From NCBI GenBank assembly GCA_026983755.1, contig JALSTL010000213.1, positions 1 to 27,932 on the forward strand: a stretch of DNA of 27,932 bases. Reading direction: 5' to 3'. Source of the stretch: Melioribacteraceae bacterium. Lineage in GTDB: Bacteria; Bacteroidota; Ignavibacteria; Ignavibacteriales; Melioribacteraceae. Made by a program: the position numbers and the translations under genes. The notes beneath the pieces were generated by a model. It was not told where the DNA came from, ran no database searches, and saw nothing but the letters and a program-made list of their open reading frames with translations. This document shows positions 24,019 to 27,932 of this stretch, in pieces (position 1 is the stretch's first letter; the number at the start of each line of letters is the position of its first letter).

Positions 24019-24669
24019 TCAGTTTTTAACTTTCGTAAATGTAGCTACACCGGAAATATCCTTTTTGATATTTTTTGCATTTCCATATAATTTAACGGAA
24101 CTTACCCCCGATAAATCGGCTTCTAAAGATTTGGAGGAATAAATTTCAGCATTTGCTGCACCGCTTATATTTATTCTTACATTTTCGGCAAGCAGTTCTT
24201 TTGCAACCAAATCTGCGGCACCACTAATATCAATAAAAAGTTTTCTCGTTTTACCTTCAATTTTTATGTTGCCAGCGCCGCTTAAATCTATAAAAAACTT
24301 TTCCGAATTAACATGTTTAATTTCCAAATCATTTGCACCTGAGCATTCTACGGAATTTAAGTTTGGTGTATCAATTTTTATTTTCATGTCTTTTACGGGA
24401 TGAATATTTCCCTTAGTGTAAATTATCAAATTATTTTTTTTTACTTTAACTTTTATATATTTTAGCAAATTCTTTTCGGCAATTACTATAATTTTTGTTT
24501 GCTTACCAACATCAACTTGAACATCAAATTTACCTGCAATATCTATTTTATTAAACTCGGAAACATTTCTTTCTTCTTTTACAATTTTTCCGTTTCCTCT
24601 AATACCGTTAAAATTACAATTTGTAAATAAAATAAATGAAAAAAATATTGTAACAATCCGATAAAACAT
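24019..24669 (-). CDS. DUF2807 (GIN-domain) lipoprotein
   Basis: A 216-residue predicted lipoprotein. The signal peptide ends in the lipobox LFTNC with Cys18 as the lipidation site. After GIRGNGKIVKEERNVSEFNKIDI, the family's opening motif, the protein has repeating beta-strand units containing D(I/L)SGAA or SGVSSV, which build the GIN-domain beta-helix (DUF2807, also called auto-transporter adhesin head GIN domain). Such proteins are common in Bacteroidota and relatives; their role is poorly known. The gene lies 84 bases after ptsI and 38 before purE on the same strand. Confidence 0.9.
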   Translation of the reverse strand: MFYRIVTIFFSFILFTNCNFNGIRGNGKIVKEERNVSEFNKIDIAGKFDVQVDVGKQTKIIVIAEKNLLKYIKVKVKKNNLIIYTKGNIHPVKDMKIKIDTPNLNSVECSGANDLEIKHVNSEKFFIDLSGAGNIKIEGKTRKLFIDISGAADLVAKELLAENVRINISGAANAEIYSSKSLEADLSGVSSVKLYGNAKNIKKDISGVATFTKVKN

Positions 24670-24753
24670 TTTAACTCCATAATTTATATTTTAGACGTAT
24701 CATATATTAAATTGTTCCGTTTAAAATAAAAATATGAGTAACTGCAAAAAGTG

Positions 24754-26493
24754 TTAATAAATGTTTTCTCTTTCATCAACAAAATTTTCGTCAAAAAACT
24801 TTTTTAATCTTCTTTTAATTTGTTTTTCAGTGCAAAAAGTAAGGCATTCTTTAGCTAATTCTTGAGTTTCTTTATAATTAATAGATCGGATAATTTTTTT
24901 AATATGTGGAATTGCAGATGCAGAAACACTTAAAGAATCCAATCCCAAACCTACAAGCAGAGGTGTTGCCAAAGTATCGGCGGCCATTTCTCCGCACATA
25001 CTTACTCTGGCATTTCCTTCTTTTGCTCCGGAAATAATTCTATCTAATATTCTAACAACTGCAGGATGAAATTCTTGATACATAGTGGCAATATTTTCGT
25101 TACCTCTATCAACGGCAAGCAAATATTGTATAAGATCGTTCGTACCAATACTTAAAAAATCAACTTCACCGGCAAATTCCTTTGCCATCAAACCAGCCGA
25201 AGGTACTTCAACCATAATACCTAATTTAAGATTTTTGTCAAATTTAGATTTTTCGTTTTCCAATTGTTTTTTACATTCATCAATTATTTTTTTTGTTTTT
25301 TTAATTTCTTGAATGGATGAAATCATTGGCACCATAAACTTTACATTTTTATTAGCTCCGGCTCTAAGCACAGCTTTAATTTGAGATTTAAACAACGATA
25401 AATTATCCAGTAAAAATCGAATACCTCGCCAACCTAAAAAAGGATTCGGTTCTTTAATATCAACCGGAAAAACTTTATCACCTCCAATATCAAAAGCTCT
25501 TATGACCACAATATTAGGATAGAGTTTTTCTGCTAAATCTGAATATACTTTATATTGTTCATCTTCAGACGGGAAACCGTCTTGTAATTGAAAAATTTGT
25601 TCGGTTCTAACTAATCCGGTTCCTTCGGCTCCGTTTTTAATAATAATTTCAAGTTCTTCGTCAATATCAAGGTTGGCACGCAAAATAATTCTTCTACCGT
25701 CAATTGTTTCTGCAGGTTTATCTTTAAGTTTTGCAAGTTCAACATCGTATTCTTTAAGTTTTTTAACACGCTTTTTATAAATATTAAGTTGTTCTTTTGT
25801 GGGATTTATAATTACATCACCATGAAGACCGTCAACTATCAAATTATCGCCGTCTTTTATTTTCAAAGTAGCATCATGAATGCCGAGTACTGCAGGAATA
25901 TTTAATGAACGGGCAACAATAGCCGCATGTGAAGTTAAACCACCGAAATTAGTAACGTAACCTCTAACATTAACTCTGGAAAATAAAACCGTATCAGCCG
26001 GGGTTATTGAATCTGTAACAACAATTACATCGTTTTCTATTCTTGATTTCCATTTTTTCTTTTTTAAATTTCTAATAATTCTATTTTTAATATCTTCAAT
26101 ATCGTGAGCACGTTCTTGCATATACGGAACATCTGAAGCTTCCATTATTTTTTGATATTTGGTTATTTCTTCATTTACAATAAAACATGGCGTTCGTTTT
26201 TCTTTTGCAATTCTATCGGTAATTGTTTTTATCAGTATGGGATCGTCCAATATCATAATTTGCGCTTCGAAAATTGATGCACGGTTTTTCCCCATTTTAT
26301 CAACCGCAAGAAGAAGAATTTTATTAAGTTCTTTTTTGGATTTTTCCAGCGATTCCATAAAATTGTTAATTGCAAGATTAACATTTTCAATAAATTCATC
26401 TTCAACTTCTTGAATTTCTTTTTTGTACAAATATGCTTTTGCTATTGCTATACCGGGAGCAGCCGCTATTCCTTTGATAATATTATTTTTCAT
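24754..26493 (-). CDS. ptsI: PTS enzyme I
   Basis: A 579-residue phosphoenolpyruvate-protein phosphotransferase. It takes phosphate from PEP onto His189 in GGLTSHAAIVARS and passes it to HPr. The PEP-binding barrel carries GTGLVRTEQIF, AFDIGGDKVFP, NPFLGWRGIRF, SIGTNDLIQYLLAVDRGN and the active-site Cys in SMCGEMAAD. Length and residues match the E. coli enzyme closely, so it should be active. Its ATG overlaps the HPr stop (ATGA), which couples their translation. No sugar-specific EII component is in the window. Confidence 0.96.
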   Translation of the reverse strand: MKNNIIKGIAAAPGIAIAKAYLYKKEIQEVEDEFIENVNLAINNFMESLEKSKKELNKILLLAVDKMGKNRASIFEAQIMILDDPILIKTITDRIAKEKRTPCFIVNEEITKYQKIMEASDVPYMQERAHDIEDIKNRIIRNLKKKKWKSRIENDVIVVTDSITPADTVLFSRVNVRGYVTNFGGLTSHAAIVARSLNIPAVLGIHDATLKIKDGDNLIVDGLHGDVIINPTKEQLNIYKKRVKKLKEYDVELAKLKDKPAETIDGRRIILRANLDIDEELEIIIKNGAEGTGLVRTEQIFQLQDGFPSEDEQYKVYSDLAEKLYPNIVVIRAFDIGGDKVFPVDIKEPNPFLGWRGIRFLLDNLSLFKSQIKAVLRAGANKNVKFMVPMISSIQEIKKTKKIIDECKKQLENEKSKFDKNLKLGIMVEVPSAGLMAKEFAGEVDFLSIGTNDLIQYLLAVDRGNENIATMYQEFHPAVVRILDRIISGAKEGNARVSMCGEMAADTLATPLLVGLGLDSLSVSASAIPHIKKIIRSINYKETQELAKECLTFCTEKQIKRRLKKFFDENFVDERENIY

Positions 26494-26756
26494 AATTCAT
26501 CAAATCCTCTTTTGAAATAGTCTATTATTTCTTCGGAAGCTTCTTTTTCGTCTTCCCCGTTGAAAACAAGTTTTAATTCGGAACCTTTTTCTGCGGCAAG
26601 TGTCATAACGCCAATAATACTTTTCCCGTTTATTTCCATTCCGTCTTTAACAATAAAAAAATCACTTTTATATTTTGCCGCAATTTTTACAATTGTTGCT
26701 GCGGGTCTTGTATGTAACCCGGCATTGTTAATTATTTTAACTTTTTTTTCAATCAT
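26490..26756 (-). CDS. ptsH: Phosphocarrier protein HPr
   Basis: An 88-residue HPr. The phosphorylation site His15 lies in NAGLHTRPAA and the regulatory Ser46 in NGKSIIGVMTLAAEKGSEL, the site used by HPr kinase/phosphorylase. Both residues present suggests a regulatory role besides phosphate transfer to EIIs or other targets. Its ATG overlaps the polyprenyl synthetase stop (TAATG) and its stop overlaps the ptsI start (ATGA), so the three genes are translated as a coupled set. Confidence 0.96.
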   Translation of the reverse strand: MIEKKVKIINNAGLHTRPAATIVKIAAKYKSDFFIVKDGMEINGKSIIGVMTLAAEKGSELKLVFNGEDEKEASEEIIDYFKRGFDEL

Positions 26757-27742
26757 TATTTTTTTCTATCGGTTAATGAATTTGCAAGCCATATTAATGT
26801 AATTTTTGCTTTTTCATTTTTAATATCTTTTATGGAACGTAGTGCGTAGTTGGTATATTTTTTTACTTGTTTGCTTGCATCTTCAAAAACATTAAGTTTT
26901 TCATATAATTTTTTATAAGTCGATATCTGATTTTTTTCTATTCCTTTATTGGTTATAACTTTATTCAATAATTTTTTATCTTTGCCTTCTGCTTTTTCCA
27001 GTGCTTGTAACAACAGATATGTTTTTTTTCCTTCAATTAAATCGCCACCTATTTTTTTACCTAATGCTTTTTCGTTTGCCATAATATCAAGTAAGTCATC
27101 TTGAATTTGAAAAGCCAATCCCAAATATTTACCGTATTTTTTTAATGATTTAATCTCGCCGGAATTTCCGTTACCCAATTGCGCACCTATTGAACAGCAA
27201 GTTTCCAAAAGTGATGCCGTTTTTTTCCCAATCATTGTTATGTATTCCGGAATAGTTACTTTTTTCCTTTTTTCAAAATCGGTATCCATACTTTGACCTT
27301 CGCAAACTTCAATAATACCTTGCGTAAAATCTTCCACAACGTTTTTATGCATTACTTTACAATCTTTAAGGAGATTTTTGTATGCAAGTGCTATAAGATT
27401 ATCTCCGGCAAGTATTGCGGTATTTTGATTGTACTTAATGTGTAGTGTTGTTCTTCCTCTTCTTTTATCCGCATTATCCATTATATCATCATGTACAAGT
27501 GAAAAATTATGAAGAAGTTCTACGGCATTTGCGGCATTCATAACGGAAGAAATATTACCGTTTACAGCCATAGCAGAAATCATAACCAAAAAAGGCCTCA
27601 ATCTCTTACCATTGCTTTTAATAATATAATCACAAGGTTCATATAGTGAAGAAGGTTTTTTATTTTTTGTAATTATTTTATAATAATTTCTTTCAAATTT
27701 TAATATTTGCGTTTTATAAAATTTTTCCGGATCAAATTTCAT
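26756..27742 (-). CDS. Polyprenyl (geranylgeranyl/farnesyl-type) diphosphate synthase
   Basis: A trans-prenyltransferase that condenses isopentenyl diphosphate onto an allylic primer. GKRLRP binds diphosphate; the first Asp-rich motif is DDIMD in LVHDDIMDNADKRRGR and the second is DDLLD in FQIQDDLLDI. There is no two-residue insertion in the first motif, and a Phe stands five residues before it, a feature of archaeal-type geranylgeranyl synthases; this hints at a C15-C20 product, but is inference. The frame extends to an ATG at 27802 (348 residues), yet the extra 20 residues (MQKCNSLCNF...) do not resemble the family, so the ATG at 27742 (328 residues) is preferred; neither has a clear Shine-Dalgarno. 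The stop overlaps the HPr start. Confidence 0.88.
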   Translation of the reverse strand: MKFDPEKFYKTQILKFERNYYKIITKNKKPSSLYEPCDYIIKSNGKRLRPFLVMISAMAVNGNISSVMNAANAVELLHNFSLVHDDIMDNADKRRGRTTLHIKYNQNTAILAGDNLIALAYKNLLKDCKVMHKNVVEDFTQGIIEVCEGQSMDTDFEKRKKVTIPEYITMIGKKTASLLETCCSIGAQLGNGNSGEIKSLKKYGKYLGLAFQIQDDLLDIMANEKALGKKIGGDLIEGKKTYLLLQALEKAEGKDKKLLNKVITNKGIEKNQISTYKKLYEKLNVFEDASKQVKKYTNYALRSIKDIKNEKAKITLIWLANSLTDRKK

Positions 27743-27802
27743 TTTAGTATAAAATTGTTTGATAATTATTTTAAAGTTACATAAAGAATTACATTTTTGC
27801 AT

Positions 27803-27932
27803 TAACCTAATTTTGTAAAAATATTATAGATAGAAATTTTTCGGTTTGATTGAACAATCAGAATTTTTCAAACATTTTTATTTACATTTTACAATAGTCT
27901 GTTTTTTGTATTCCAACCAATGTAGTTGAGGG
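27803..27932. other. Non-coding right edge
   Basis: These 130 bases hold the leader and presumably the promoter of the polyprenyl synthetase operon. GATTGAACAATC at 27847-27858 is a short palindrome. No complete gene is visible. A minus-strand frame ending in TAA at 27889-27891 could be the tail of a gene beyond the edge, but 13 codons are too few to say. Confidence 0.4.

Noticed and set aside
27879..27915. Possible third copy of the interspersed repeat at the right edge
   Set aside because: On the minus strand it shares only AAAAAACAGA and CTATTGTAAAA with the repeat, without the conserved right half; likely chance in AT-rich DNA.
27889..27930. Tail of a minus-strand gene entering from the right edge
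   Set aside because: Three frames each give only 13-17 codons to a stop; none can be preferred or identified.
1..27932. tRNA, rRNA, CRISPR arrays, prophage or insertion sequences
   Set aside because: Reading both strands I found no tRNA T-loop signature, rRNA block, regular spacer array or transposase/integrase gene.

Overview
The window is very AT-rich, densely coded bacterial chromosome. Several genes have a clear Shine-Dalgarno sequence (AGGAG or GGAG), for example those at 5597, 9383, 10285, 12376, 20754 and 22392. The gene content includes a DUF3078 outer-membrane barrel, two OmpA proteins with calcium-binding thrombospondin-type-3 repeats, a DUF2807 lipoprotein, pyruvoyl arginine decarboxylase, an ALDH7-type dehydrogenase and a PrsW-type membrane protein. 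This mix fits a Gram-negative of the Bacteroidota/Chlorobiota/Ignavibacteriota group. The SD use and the PdaD/DUF3078/TSP3 combination make Ignavibacteria my best guess, but this is inference without a marker gene. There is no rRNA, tRNA, CRISPR array, transposase or phage gene that I can see.

Layout. 1-50: the first 16 codons of a minus-strand gene, possibly CheW-like, cut by the window edge. 51-493: non-coding, with the first copy of an interspersed repeat. 494-2877 (minus): a sigma-54 response regulator and a NagD-like HAD phosphatase. 2968-5444 (plus): hotdog thioesterase, acyl-CoA dehydrogenase and a HisA-like barrel translationally coupled to the dehydrogenase. 5597-6485: universal stress protein and a small secreted protein of unknown function. 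6486-6867: non-coding, with the second copy of the repeat. 6868-13839 (plus): HerA-like ATPase, DUF3078 barrel, MscL and two tandem OmpA/TSP3 paralogues, each followed by a good intrinsic terminator. 14067-16463 (minus): CPBP membrane protein and ALDH7-type aldehyde dehydrogenase. 16682-22937 (plus): RsmI, a two-gene ABC exporter (NatA/NatB type), PrsW-type protein, NadD, MeaB and PdaD. 23008-23410: a small membrane-protein gene interrupted by a frameshift in a run of nine A. 23489-27742/27802 (minus): a likely operon, transcribed right to left, of polyprenyl synthetase, HPr, enzyme I, DUF2807 lipoprotein and PurE.

How the genes may work together. The envelope theme is strong: MscL, DUF3078, two OmpA/TSP3 proteins, a GIN-domain lipoprotein and two membrane-protease-type proteins. 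The rest is core metabolism: NAD synthesis, purine and polyamine synthesis, isoprenoid chain formation, acyl-CoA oxidation and aldehyde oxidation. HPr keeps both His15 and Ser46, and enzyme I keeps His189, yet no sugar-specific PTS component lies nearby, which suggests regulatory use. No complete novel system is evident. The features that known families do not explain are the pair of ~160-170 bp non-coding repeats with inverted-repeat ends, several intergenic inverted repeats, the small secreted protein and the homopolymer frameshift.
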